Positions 7,733 through 14,462 of a DNA stretch of 22,165 nucleotides are shown one piece after another. The notes beneath the pieces are model-generated. The model did no database searches and was not told where the DNA came from. It was given only the letters and a program-made list of their open reading frames with translations. Made by a program: the position numbers and the translations under genes. Every line of letters starts with the position of its first letter. The stretch's first letter is position 1. Origin of the DNA: Archaeoglobi archaeon (GTDB lineage: Archaea; Halobacteriota; Archaeoglobi; Archaeoglobales; Archaeoglobaceae); NCBI GenBank assembly GCA_004347865.1, contig QNUZ01000008.1, forward strand, positions 1-22,165. The letters are read 5' to 3'.

Positions 7733-8616
7733 TTCAAACCCTCCAGGATCCTTCTGATCCCCTCTATGAATCCTTCACCTGTCTTGAGCAAAACGCTCTC
7801 TCCTCTGTAAGCCTTTAAAACAGCTTTCAAGGTCTTTTCAAGGATTTCATGCTCCGAATCGCCGTTAAAATTGACAATTTGCTCAACAGAGGTATCGGTG
7901 GTGCTGGCGATCATTATCATTCCGGCAAAACCCCTTATTCCGAGCCTTTTCGCCAGGCGGTAGTCTATACTTTCTCCCTCGTAAACGACCCTCCCGGCAT
8001 CGAGGTAGTAGAATCTGTCACCCACCTTGGTTGCGAGCTCGAGATCGTGTGTGGCGATTACAACCCCCTTTCCCAGTTCTCTGAGCATCAGAATCAGCTC
8101 CACTATCGAGTCGAATCCCGGCTGATCAAGACCAGCGGTCGGTTCATCCATGACCACGAAATCCGGATCCATTGCAATGGCATCGGCGATTGAAAGCCTT
8201 TTCTTTTCCCCGCCGCTGAGCTGGGAGCATAGCCTTTCCTCGTAACCCTCAAGTCCGACAAGCTTCAGAGCCCTTTTTGCGTTCTCCAGATTCAAACCTG
8301 CATTTGCTGGCCCAAAGGCTACCTCCTCCCAGACAGTTGGTGCTATAATCTGATCATCCGGATTCTGGAAGACGAGGGCGACTTTCTTCCTCAGCTCAAA
8401 AAGCGCCCTCTTATCGTAGCTAACCCTGACTCCGTTGAGCCTTACCTCCCCTTTCTTCGGCCTGAGAAGGCCGTTTAGGTGAAGAAGGAGCGTTGTTTTT
8501 CCCGCTCCGTTTTTGCCCATAACAACCGTGACCTCAGATTGCCTTGCCATGAAGTTCAGTCCTTTCAATACCTCCCTGTCACCATAGGAGAACCATATAT
8601 CGCGCGTTTCGATCAT
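7729..8616 (-). CDS. cbiO: Cobalt/nickel ECF transporter ATPase
   Basis: A 295-residue ATPase of an energy-coupling-factor importer. Walker A is GKNGAGKTT (about residues 34-42), the Q-loop glutamine is in VFQNPDD, the ABC signature LSGGEKKRLSIA is near 133-144, and Walker B FVVMDE is near 153-158, followed by PTAGLD and the switch His in IATHD. The last 70 residues form a C-terminal extension with no motif I recognise. The frame is open further upstream, but ATG at 8616 is chosen because it overlaps the cbiQ stop as ATGA and the protein then begins with the typical MIETRDIWFSYGD. Confidence 0.92.
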   Translation of the reverse strand: MIETRDIWFSYGDREVLKGLNFMARQSEVTVVMGKNGAGKTTLLLHLNGLLRPKKGEVRLNGVRVSYDKRALFELRKKVALVFQNPDDQIIAPTVWEEVAFGPANAGLNLENAKRALKLVGLEGYEERLCSQLSGGEKKRLSIADAIAMDPDFVVMDEPTAGLDQPGFDSIVELILMLRELGKGVVIATHDLELATKVGDRFYYLDAGRVVYEGESIDYRLAKRLGIRGFAGMIMIASTTDTSVEQIVNFNGDSEHEILEKTLKAVLKAYRGESVLLKTGEGFIEGIRRILEGLK

Positions 8617-9314
8617 ATAAACAGCCCCGAGAAAATGGCCAAGAAAATCATAACTGCAAGGATCTTTCCCCCTCCCTCTGATCTGGCCGAGGGAAAAATT
8701 CCTGAATAGCATCTTGCCTCCTTGGCCATCTCGAATTTCTCAACCCTTTCAAAGGATCGCAGAAACATCATGTGGCCTATAAGCGCCGTTGTTTTTACCC
8801 ATCTGCGCAGCCCCAAGAATCCTAGCCTCGCCTCTGCGGAGATTTTCAAGCTTTCCGCCTCCTCCAGAAGGACCTGAATTGCCCTGTAGCTCAGAAGCAT
8901 TATCTCCCTCAGAAAACCCACCCTGATCAAGTTTACGAATTCGGGTAGCGTGGTTGTCAGGACCAGGTAGCAAAACGCTGAAAAAGCCGAAAAGCATCTC
9001 AGCAGGGTGCTTTGTGCAACTTCCACGCTTTTGTCCGTTATCTTCAGAAAATAAAGGCTCGCAATCTCCTTCCCCTCGATCGTGAAGAGAATGACGGTTG
9101 TGGAAAACAGGATGAAAACCGCCGGAGCTAATAGAAGCCTGAGGTAGTACCTTGAAGCGTGAAGGGAGAGCAAGGAAAACAGCGTCAGGGCTATAAGCTG
9201 TGACTGGGTGTCCAGGAGTATCAGGGGTAGGGACAGCAAAACCAGCCATACCCTGGCCTTGGGACCCATTACCTTTTTGGAATTCATCTGAACGCTCTCA
9301 AGACTCTCTGTCAT
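8613..9314 (-). CDS. cbiQ: Cobalt ECF transporter transmembrane protein
   Basis: A 233-residue hydrophobic protein matching CbiQ, the membrane subunit that couples the CbiO ATPase to the CbiM substrate subunit. Several membrane segments are obvious (for example VWLVLLSLPLILL near residue 25), followed by the cytoplasmic EAESLKISAEARLGF and ALIGHMMFLRSFERVEKFEMAKEAR blocks, which correspond to the coupling helices with Ala-Arg motifs. The ATG at 9314 overlaps cbiN by 17 nt; a second ATG at 9287, just past the cbiN stop, is an equally possible start. Confidence 0.85.
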   Translation of the reverse strand: MTESLESVQMNSKKVMGPKARVWLVLLSLPLILLDTQSQLIALTLFSLLSLHASRYYLRLLLAPAVFILFSTTVILFTIEGKEIASLYFLKITDKSVEVAQSTLLRCFSAFSAFCYLVLTTTLPEFVNLIRVGFLREIMLLSYRAIQVLLEEAESLKISAEARLGFLGLRRWVKTTALIGHMMFLRSFERVEKFEMAKEARCYSGIFPSARSEGGGKILAVMIFLAIFSGLFI

Positions 9315-9549
9315 GCTTTCCTAGGAAGTAGCCGATCAAAAAGCCTCCAATTGCTGCCTGAACGCTGAAGAACAGACCCTCAAGCTCTCCAGTTGGTTCA
9401 AAAATGGGAGAGAACCATGGTTTGTAATCGGGACTCAGCTCTGCAATTGCACCCTCTGCAATGTCGTCCGTTCCCTTCCATTCCTGCGCACCGCTCAGTG
9501 CTATTAGGGCCACCGGCAATACCAGAAGGAGGATTTTGTTGGGCCTCAA
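9298..9549 (-). CDS. cbiN: Cobalt transport auxiliary membrane protein
   Basis: An 83-residue membrane protein with one N-terminal and one C-terminal transmembrane segment and a short extracytoplasmic region containing the CbiN-type GTDDIAEGAI and FEPTGELEGLFFSVQAAIGG. CbiN assists CbiM in metal loading. The start is TTG at 9549, which overlaps the cbiM stop and follows GGAGGTGATT with a 5-nt gap, so the uncommon start codon is well supported. Confidence 0.88.
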   Translation of the reverse strand: MRPNKILLLVLPVALIALSGAQEWKGTDDIAEGAIAELSPDYKPWFSPIFEPTGELEGLFFSVQAAIGGFLIGYFLGKHDRES

Positions 9550-10190
9550 GCGGAAATCACCTCCGGCGAGTAAGTCCTAATGCTTCTCAGGAGCAAAACC
9601 GCAATGAATGCCTCGATGATCGCCAGCGGTATCTGAGTCACGGCAAAGATCCCGAGGAATCTGATGGCGGAGAACATGACCCCCTCCATTCCCGGAGAAG
9701 CGGGGAATGCGAGGGCGAGCTGGAGGGAGGTGACAACGTATGTCATGAAATCCGCAACGGCCGCAGCGGAAAAGAAGGCCGCGGTGAGGTTGAACTTTTT
9801 CAGAGCTTTGTAGGCTATGAAGCCGAAGAACGGTCCAACGATTCCCATGGAAACGGTATTGGCCCCGAGTGTCGTCAAACCACCGTGTGCAAGCAGCAAA
9901 GCTTGATATAGCAGCGCGATCGATGAAAGGAACGCCGTCACCGATGGGCCAAATAGCACTACGGCAACTCCCGTTCCTGTGGGGTGTGAGCAGCTCCCAG
10001 TTACGGAAGGCAGTTTTAATGCCGATAGAACGAATATAAAGCCCAGAGAGACAGCGAGCAGCGACTTTGCTTTCGGATCCCTCTCAATCTCCTTTTTGGT
10101 CTTCCAGGCCCCGTAGATCAAGACAGGGATTGCCAGTGCGTACCAGAATGCGCACCATTCAGCCGGCAGAAACCCCTCCATTATGTGCAT
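9546..10190 (-). CDS. cbiM: Cobalt/nickel ECF transporter substrate-binding membrane protein
   Basis: The metal-selecting subunit of the importer, 214 residues with about six or seven membrane segments. It begins with MHIMEGFLP, the invariant CbiM/NikM N-terminus in which the amino group and His2 bind the metal, and has the second metal-site block GSCSHPTGTG near residues 65-74. Cobalt is favoured over nickel by the downstream corrin genes, but sequence alone does not separate them. ATG at 10190 is the start because the metal site needs His at position 2; GGGTGAT lies just before it. It is the first gene of the operon. Confidence 0.93.
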   Translation of the reverse strand: MHIMEGFLPAEWCAFWYALAIPVLIYGAWKTKKEIERDPKAKSLLAVSLGFIFVLSALKLPSVTGSCSHPTGTGVAVVLFGPSVTAFLSSIALLYQALLLAHGGLTTLGANTVSMGIVGPFFGFIAYKALKKFNLTAAFFSAAAVADFMTYVVTSLQLALAFPASPGMEGVMFSAIRFLGIFAVTQIPLAIIEAFIAVLLLRSIRTYSPEVISA

Positions 10191-10222
10191 CAAATCACCC
10201 GGAATGAAATCAAATTCAGTTG

Positions 10223-10256
10223 TATAAAAAATTTTTGACAGAAAGTCAAAAAATTT
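10223..10256 (-). promoter_or_regulatory. cbi operon promoter with overlapping inverted repeat
   Basis: On the minus strand TTTTTATA (10223-10230) is a good TATA box about 37 nt before the cbiM ATG. Directly upstream lies an inverted repeat, AAATTTTTGAC (10229-10239) and GTCAAAAAATTT (10245-10256), with the 5-nt spacer AGAAA and one extra A in the right arm. One arm overlaps the TATA/BRE region, so a bound dimeric regulator would block transcription. The same repeat could also terminate the upstream crotonase gene, whose stop codon lies at its edge and after which a T-run follows. Confidence 0.5.
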
Positions 10257-10259
10257 GAA

Positions 10260-11003
10260 TTAACCCTGTCTGAAGCGCTTCACGGACTCACTGATGCACC
10301 TGATCTGCGCCTCTTTTGTTTCTCTCAGGCTTTCCCTGAGGTCCGTAATCCATGCTCTCTCAATCAGTTTCTTTGCCTCGAAAATCGTATACTCAGGAAC
10401 CGAGAGAAGCTTCTGAACGTATTCCGCAATCCCCTTCTCCAGATCCGTGTAGATCTCGTTCACAAGTCCCAGCGTTTTACCCTCTTCTGCGGTGATCTGG
10501 CGTCTCGTGAAAACCATGTCCCTTGCAACCCCGTCCCCGACCAGCCTCGGAAGAATGTGGAGTGCACCCATGTCGGGAATTATTCCGAATTCTGGTTCGC
10601 GAAGGAAGAAAATGGTTCCAGGAGTTGCAATTCGGATGTCAGCCGTCAGAGCAAGCTGAAATCCGCCGCCTATTGCATAGCGCTGAACTGCCGCGATTAC
10701 CGGGATCTTCATGGTTCTCAGGTCGTATATTAGATCCTGAACGAAATCTATCGCCGCTATCAGCTCTTTTTCGCCCAGCTCACCTCTCTGCGTCAAACTT
10801 GCCAGCAGCTCCCTGTCAAGTCCTGAACAGAATGTGTCGCCCTCCCCGGATAGAACCAGAACCTTTGCCGGAGAATCCTTAACGGCATCAACGGCCTGCC
10901 TCAACTCGCTCAAAACCTGGTTGTTCAGGGCATTCTTCTTTTCCGGGCGATTCAGGCTAATCCTTGCCACATCCCCGTCTATTATCAGCCTGACCTTTTC
11001 CAT
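10260..11003 (-). CDS. Enoyl-CoA hydratase/isomerase (crotonase) family protein
   Basis: A 247-residue acyl-CoA enzyme of the crotonase fold. The oxyanion hole is formed by the GDTFCSGLD segment (about residues 55-63) and the IGGGFQLALTADIRIA block. Downstream is REPEFGIIPDMGALHILPRL. The Glu of this segment fits one catalytic position, and the Asp in PDMG falls where delta3,5-delta2,4-dienoyl-CoA isomerases have their catalytic Asp (ADVG), so an isomerase or dienoyl isomerase role is as likely as a hydratase. Beta-oxidation of fatty or aromatic acids is a reasonable setting for an Archaeoglobus-like organism. It has its own promoter and is separated from cbiM by the inverted repeat. Confidence 0.8.
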   Translation of the reverse strand: MEKVRLIIDGDVARISLNRPEKKNALNNQVLSELRQAVDAVKDSPAKVLVLSGEGDTFCSGLDRELLASLTQRGELGEKELIAAIDFVQDLIYDLRTMKIPVIAAVQRYAIGGGFQLALTADIRIATPGTIFFLREPEFGIIPDMGALHILPRLVGDGVARDMVFTRRQITAEEGKTLGLVNEIYTDLEKGIAEYVQKLLSVPEYTIFEAKKLIERAWITDLRESLRETKEAQIRCISESVKRFRQG

Positions 11004-11022
11004 GCTCTGCCTAGAATCCGTC

Positions 11023-11031
11023 GTATTTAAG
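11023..11031 (-). promoter_or_regulatory. TATA box of the crotonase gene
   Basis: The minus strand reads GCTTAAATAC centred about 24 nt before the ATG at 11003, with no Shine-Dalgarno in between, so the mRNA is probably leaderless. Confidence 0.55.
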
Positions 11032-11195
11032 CTTAGTGGAAATTTTCCCGATCGATTCCTTCGCTGGGGGAGGCGTGGAGAGAGAGCAGAATTTTTTCAG
11101 GGCCCCTTTCATCGGCCGAGATTTGTTTTCCCGGTCAATGCCGCGGCTTGAGGGAAATGGAACGGCCAGACTCCGAGGAGGGAAAAGCGGCATGA

Positions 11196-11268
11196 AGCCG
11201 CCGGCGGGCTTCGAACCCGCGACCTGGTGATTACGAGTCACCCGCTCTCCCAGCTGAGCCACGGCGGC
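11196..11268 (-). tRNA. tRNA-Thr (anticodon CGU)
   Basis: The minus strand folds into a complete cloverleaf of 73 nt: acceptor GCCGCCG pairing with CGGCGGC, a D arm GCTC/GAGC, anticodon stem GGTGA/TCACC around the loop CTCGTAA, and a T arm GCGGG-TTCGAAG-CCCGC. The anticodon CGT reads ACG threonine codons. The discriminator base is T, as in archaeal tRNA-Thr. CCA is not encoded and there is no intron. Confidence 0.96.
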
Positions 11269-11290
11269 ACCTTGATGCTGTTACGCTCTC

Positions 11291-11300
11291 ATTTTTTAAG
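11291..11300 (-). promoter_or_regulatory. TATA box of tRNA-Thr
   Basis: CTTAAAAAAT on the minus strand is centred about 28 nt upstream of the first tRNA base. It lies back to back with the eL40 promoter. Confidence 0.5.
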
Positions 11301-11335
11301 TCTTCCGCTGCGCAATGATTTTCGATTTTAAAAGG

Positions 11336-11344
11336 TTTTATATA
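11336..11344 (+). promoter_or_regulatory. TATA box of the eL40 gene
   Basis: TTTTATATA is close to the archaeal consensus and lies about 24 nt before the ATG at 11364, indicating a leaderless mRNA. Confidence 0.65.
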
Positions 11345-11363
11345 CTCTGTGCGAACTCAACTC

Positions 11364-11513
11364 ATGGCGAGATTCCCGGAAGCTGAGGCAAGGCTGTTCA
11401 ACGTGAAGATCTGCATGCGATGCAACGCAAGGAACCCGATAAAGGCAGAAACCTGCAGGAAATGCGGATACCGCGGTCTGAGACCGAAGTCCAAGGAGAG
11501 GAAAGGCAAGTAA
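11364..11513 (+). CDS. rpl40e: 50S ribosomal protein eL40
   Basis: A 49-residue basic protein of the large ribosomal subunit. It has the eL40 zinc-ribbon pattern CMRC near residues 17-20 and CRKC near 31-34, begins MARFPEAEARLFNVK and ends with the Lys/Arg-rich PKSKERKGK, all typical of archaeal eL40. Full length for the family. The ATG at 11364 is placed by the TATA box. Its TAA stop is immediately followed by the last codon of the opposing dCMP deaminase gene, with no bases between. Confidence 0.95.
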   Translation: MARFPEAEARLFNVKICMRCNARNPIKAETCRKCGYRGLRPKSKERKGK

Positions 11514-11960
11514 TCACTCGCAGGGAAAGTATCTGACCTCGATTCCGGCCTCCTGAAGCAGTTTAAGCCCATTTTTGTCCGCATATTCCTTGCCGTAGAC
11601 AACGCATTTTATTCCAGCATTTATTATAATCTTGGCGCATGTTATGCACGGACAGTGCGTGGAGTAGAGAGTTGCACCTTCGACGCTTATCCCGAACTTG
11701 GCTGCTTGGAGAATTGCATTCTGTTCGGCATGCACGCCCCTGCAGAGCTCCTGTCTCTCACCGCTCGGAACCTGTAGCCGGTCCCTCATGCAGCCGACCT
11801 CCTCGCAGTGCGGCAGATTCGAAGGTGCTCCGTTGTATCCGGTGGCCAGAATTCTCTTGTCCTTCACGATCACGGCCCCAACTTTCTGCCTCAGGCATGT
11901 GGAACGCTTCGAAACAACCTTCGCGATTTCCATAAAATACTCGTCAAGCGTGGGCCTCAT
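11514..11960 (-). CDS. Deoxycytidylate (dCMP) deaminase
   Basis: A 148-residue zinc deaminase that should convert dCMP to dUMP for thymidylate synthesis. The zinc and proton-shuttle motifs are HAEQNAIL (His77, Glu79) and PCITC (104-108), and the N-terminal MRPTLDEYFMEIAKVVSKRSTC and TGYNGAP blocks match the dCMP deaminase (ComEB-like) subfamily. The frame is open further upstream, but the ATG at 11960 is preferred because family similarity begins there and it lies one base past the upstream hydrolase stop, after GGGTG. The two genes are likely cotranscribed. Confidence 0.88.
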   Translation of the reverse strand: MRPTLDEYFMEIAKVVSKRSTCLRQKVGAVIVKDKRILATGYNGAPSNLPHCEEVGCMRDRLQVPSGERQELCRGVHAEQNAILQAAKFGISVEGATLYSTHCPCITCAKIIINAGIKCVVYGKEYADKNGLKLLQEAGIEVRYFPCE

Positions 11961-11961
11961 T

Positions 11962-12693
11962 TCAGACACCCAGAAAAATCCTTGCGTTCTCAAAGCAGAC
12001 CTTTCCGGCATCATCTCCAAGAATTTCCGCAGTCCTCGCAACTGTGTCAATAACTCCGTGTCCGAATCCTGCATCGCTGTTCACAATGCATCTTTCCGCT
12101 CCGATCTCATCCACGATTCTTGCCGCATCTTCAGGACCCAGTTTCCCCTGCTGAACTGTCAGTCCGATCCAGAAACCGCTTTTTGCTACAATATCTAGGT
12201 TCTCATAGCTAACGTGGTCGATCACAGCAAGATCTTCCGGAAATCCCGCATCACTCAGGATTTCCAGCGTTTTTTCCGTCACCTCCCTCTTGTTTCTGCC
12301 GGGTGTGTGGATTATGCAGGGAATGTCCTTTGCAATTGCAATCTCAATCTGCGCCCTGAAAACCTCTCTCTCAATATCGCTGGCGTTCTCGAGCCCTATT
12401 TCGCCAAATGCTACCCAGTCATTTGCCTCAAGGTGCTCTATAACTGTTCTATGGTCAGGGGGTATGCATCTTGGGTGGATTCCCACCGCGGGGAACATTT
12501 TAATGCTTGCCAGAGAGCAGCGGAAGTTCTCGAATTCCTCAAGCCTTCTGAACTCGTCTATCAGAGTCTGCGGGAAAAGGGGCCTTACAGGGTAGAAGCT
12601 CAGGCTGCAAATCTCAGTTACTCCGCTTTCGCGCAGCTTGAACAGATCTGAGAGCCCAAGTCCTGCAGTGTGGACGTGAGGGTCGAAGAGCAT
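11962..12693 (-). CDS. TatD-related metal-dependent hydrolase
   Basis: A 243-residue TIM-barrel hydrolase. The metal-binding starting motif is DPHVHT (residues 4-9), followed by VGIHPR, the Glu-bearing FGEIGLE, PCIIHTPGRN, VIDHVS and the Asp of IVNSDAG, in the order of the TatD/amidohydrolase metal ligands. It may be a DNase-like phosphodiesterase, but the archaeal branch lacks a defined substrate. It has a TATA box 25 nt before the ATG and is followed by the dCMP deaminase with one base between. Confidence 0.8.
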   Translation of the reverse strand: MLFDPHVHTAGLGLSDLFKLRESGVTEICSLSFYPVRPLFPQTLIDEFRRLEEFENFRCSLASIKMFPAVGIHPRCIPPDHRTVIEHLEANDWVAFGEIGLENASDIEREVFRAQIEIAIAKDIPCIIHTPGRNKREVTEKTLEILSDAGFPEDLAVIDHVSYENLDIVAKSGFWIGLTVQQGKLGPEDAARIVDEIGAERCIVNSDAGFGHGVIDTVARTAEILGDDAGKVCFENARIFLGV

Positions 12694-12713
12694 AATGGAA
12701 ATTGGATCAAGAA

Positions 12714-12751
12714 GATAAATAGATCGGTTTCACCTTAAAAAGCTTTAAATC
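12714..12751. promoter_or_regulatory. Divergent promoters of the TatD-like gene and fen
   Basis: The minus strand has CTATTTATC (12714-12722), about 25 nt before the hydrolase ATG at 12693. The plus strand has CTTTAAATC (12743-12751), about 25 nt before the fen ATG at 12772. Neither gene has a ribosome binding site, so both mRNAs are probably leaderless. Confidence 0.6.
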
Positions 12752-12771
12752 ATGAAGATCGATTTCCATCC

Positions 12772-13779
12772 ATGGGTGCCGATATTGGCGATCTGCTCGA
12801 AAGGGAGGAGGTCGAGCTCAGCTATTTTTCGGGCAGGAGGATTGCAATTGATGCATTCAACACCCTCTATCAGTTCATTTCCACGATCAGGCAGCCAGAT
12901 GGCACGCCCTTGAAGGATTCTCATGGCAGGATCACCTCGCACCTCTCGGGGATACTTTACAGGGTAACAAACATGGTCGAGCTCGGGATCAGGCCGATAT
13001 TCGTTTTTGATGGAGAACCGCCGAACTTCAAGAAGGCAGAGATAGAGGAGAGAAAGAAGAAGAGGGCTGAAGCCGAGGAGAAGTGGATTGAAGCCGTTGA
13101 AAGCGGAGAGGAATACGCGAAAAAGTACGCCCAGGCTTCTGCACGGGTTGATGAGTACATCGTGGAGAGCTCAAAGAGGCTTCTCGGCTACATGGGTATT
13201 CCGATCGTGCAGGCACCGAGCGAGGGGGAGGCCCAGGCAGCCCATATGGTCAGGAAAGGTGATGCGGACTTTGCAGGCAGCCAGGATTACGACTCGCTTC
13301 TTTTCGGCACTCCAAGGCTTGCGAGAAATCTAGCAATCACGGGGAAAAGAAAGCTTCCTGGAAAGAATATCTTCGTCGATGTGAATCCCGAGATAATCTC
13401 CCTGGAGGAGAACCTGAAGAGGCTTGGAATCACCAGAGAACAGCTGGTGGACATAGCGATCCTGTGCGGGACGGACTACAATGAGGGAATCAAGGGAGTG
13501 GGGGCCAAGAAGGCCTACAGCTACATAAAAACACACGGGGATATTTTCAAAGCTCTGAAGGCGCTTAAGGCGGAAATCGAGAATCTTGAGGCAATTAGGG
13601 AATTCTTCCTGAATCCAAAGGTCAGCGATGACTACAGGATAGAATTTCTGGAGCCGAACAGGGATAAGATCATCGAGATGCTGTGCGAGGAGCACGATTT
13701 CAGCAGGGAAAGGGTCGAAAAGGCCCTGGAAAGGCTTAAGATTAAACCAGCACAGTTCACACTTGAAAGGTGGTTTTAG
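12772..13779 (+). CDS. fen: Flap endonuclease 1
   Basis: A 335-residue structure-specific nuclease that removes 5' flaps in lagging-strand maturation and repair. Metal ligands expected for the family are visible at Asp27 (IAIDAFN), Asp80 (FVFDGEPP), Glu151 and Glu153 (APSEGEAQAA), Asp172 and Asp174 (SQDYDS), and the GTDYN Asp near 231. A helix-hairpin-helix GIKGVGAKKA follows. The C-terminus QFTLERWF is a PCNA-interacting peptide. The protein is collinear with Archaeoglobus fulgidus FEN-1 as I remember it. The downstream moaB start overlaps its stop codon. Confidence 0.96.
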   Translation: MGADIGDLLEREEVELSYFSGRRIAIDAFNTLYQFISTIRQPDGTPLKDSHGRITSHLSGILYRVTNMVELGIRPIFVFDGEPPNFKKAEIEERKKKRAEAEEKWIEAVESGEEYAKKYAQASARVDEYIVESSKRLLGYMGIPIVQAPSEGEAQAAHMVRKGDADFAGSQDYDSLLFGTPRLARNLAITGKRKLPGKNIFVDVNPEIISLEENLKRLGITREQLVDIAILCGTDYNEGIKGVGAKKAYSYIKTHGDIFKALKALKAEIENLEAIREFFLNPKVSDDYRIEFLEPNRDKIIEMLCEEHDFSRERVEKALERLKIKPAQFTLERWF

Positions 13780-14288
13780 TGCACGAAAGGGATGTACAGT
13801 ACGGCGTTGCAATAATCACCGTTTCGAGCTCAAGGTTCGAAAAGCATGGCCCGCTGAAAGGAAAAGAGAGAATTCCAGAGGATGACGAGTCGGGAAGGGA
13901 AATTCTCAAGGCCTTTTCCGAGAAGGTGGTCGATTACTACCTTGTACCCGACAGCGTTATGGAAATAAGAAGTGCGGTGTTCGATGCACTCAGAAAGGCT
14001 GACGTCTGCATCCTGACAGGTGGCACGGGCCTAAATCCGAAGGACCTGACAATTGAGGCCCTAAAAGATCTTTTTGAAAAGGAGATCGAGGGGTTCGGGG
14101 AAATCTTCAGAATGCAGAGCTTTAAGGAGATCGGCTATTCGGCGATACTTTCGAGGGCAACAGCGGGGATAATAAACGGAAAGGTAGTTTTCTGCCTTCC
14201 AGGCTCAAAGAGGGCGGTCATTTTGGGTCTGGAGATAATAAAAGCCTCTCTGAAGCACATCCTCAGCCACGCTAAAGGTCTTGCCTAG
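13779..14288 (+). CDS. moaB: Molybdopterin adenylyltransferase family protein (MoaB/MogA)
   Basis: A 169-residue member of the MoaB/MogA family, which adenylates molybdopterin before molybdenum or tungsten insertion. Motifs are AIITVSSSR near the N-terminus, the nucleotide-binding TGGTGLNPKDLT in the middle, and the C-terminal LPGSKRAV segment. GTG at 13779 is chosen over the in-frame GTG at 13770 because AGGTGG lies 5 nt before it; it overlaps the fen stop by one base (TAGTG). Coupling with fen appears to be positional only. A tungsten enzyme relic (21345-21690) shows that such cofactors are used in this lineage. Confidence 0.87.
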   Translation: MHERDVQYGVAIITVSSSRFEKHGPLKGKERIPEDDESGREILKAFSEKVVDYYLVPDSVMEIRSAVFDALRKADVCILTGGTGLNPKDLTIEALKDLFEKEIEGFGEIFRMQSFKEIGYSAILSRATAGIINGKVVFCLPGSKRAVILGLEIIKASLKHILSHAKGLA

Positions 14289-14445
14289 AAAATATTCCCC
14301 TCTTTTTCATCAGCCTTCTGCTTCCGCAGAAGGGGCAGTAAAGATTGGGAATGTGCAGGGGGGCCGAGTAGCTCGTGGTTCTTTTCACATCCAGGTCGAA
14401 TTCGGAACCGCATCTTGCACAGTATATTCCCTCAAGTTTTGTCAT
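14272..14445 (-). CDS. Small zinc-ribbon protein, function unknown
   Basis: A 57-residue frame beginning MTKLEGIYCARCGSEF and containing two CxxC pairs, Cys9/Cys12 and Cys37/Cys40, spaced for one zinc ribbon. The C-terminus is basic (RRLMKKRG), suggesting nucleic-acid or protein contact. It fills the gap between moaB and the symporter gene, overlaps the last 17 nt of moaB on the opposite strand, and starts 18 nt after the symporter stop, so it may be cotranscribed with that gene. No ribosome binding site is visible. The paired cysteines and protein-like composition support it; I do not recognise a family with a known role. Confidence 0.65.
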   Translation of the reverse strand: MTKLEGIYCARCGSEFDLDVKRTTSYSAPLHIPNLYCPFCGSRRLMKKRGIFSRQDL

Positions 14446-14462
14446 GGAGAAAAAATAATTTT

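Noticed and set aside
10229..10256. NikR-type operator for the dyad before cbiM
   Set aside because: The arms do not resemble the GTATGA-N16-TCATAC site and the spacing is much shorter; left as an unassigned operator.
11011..11262. 83-codon minus-strand frame covering the tRNA gene
   Set aside because: Its first third is a translation of the tRNA-Thr sequence; the rest (11040-11195) shows no protein-like pattern or other feature.
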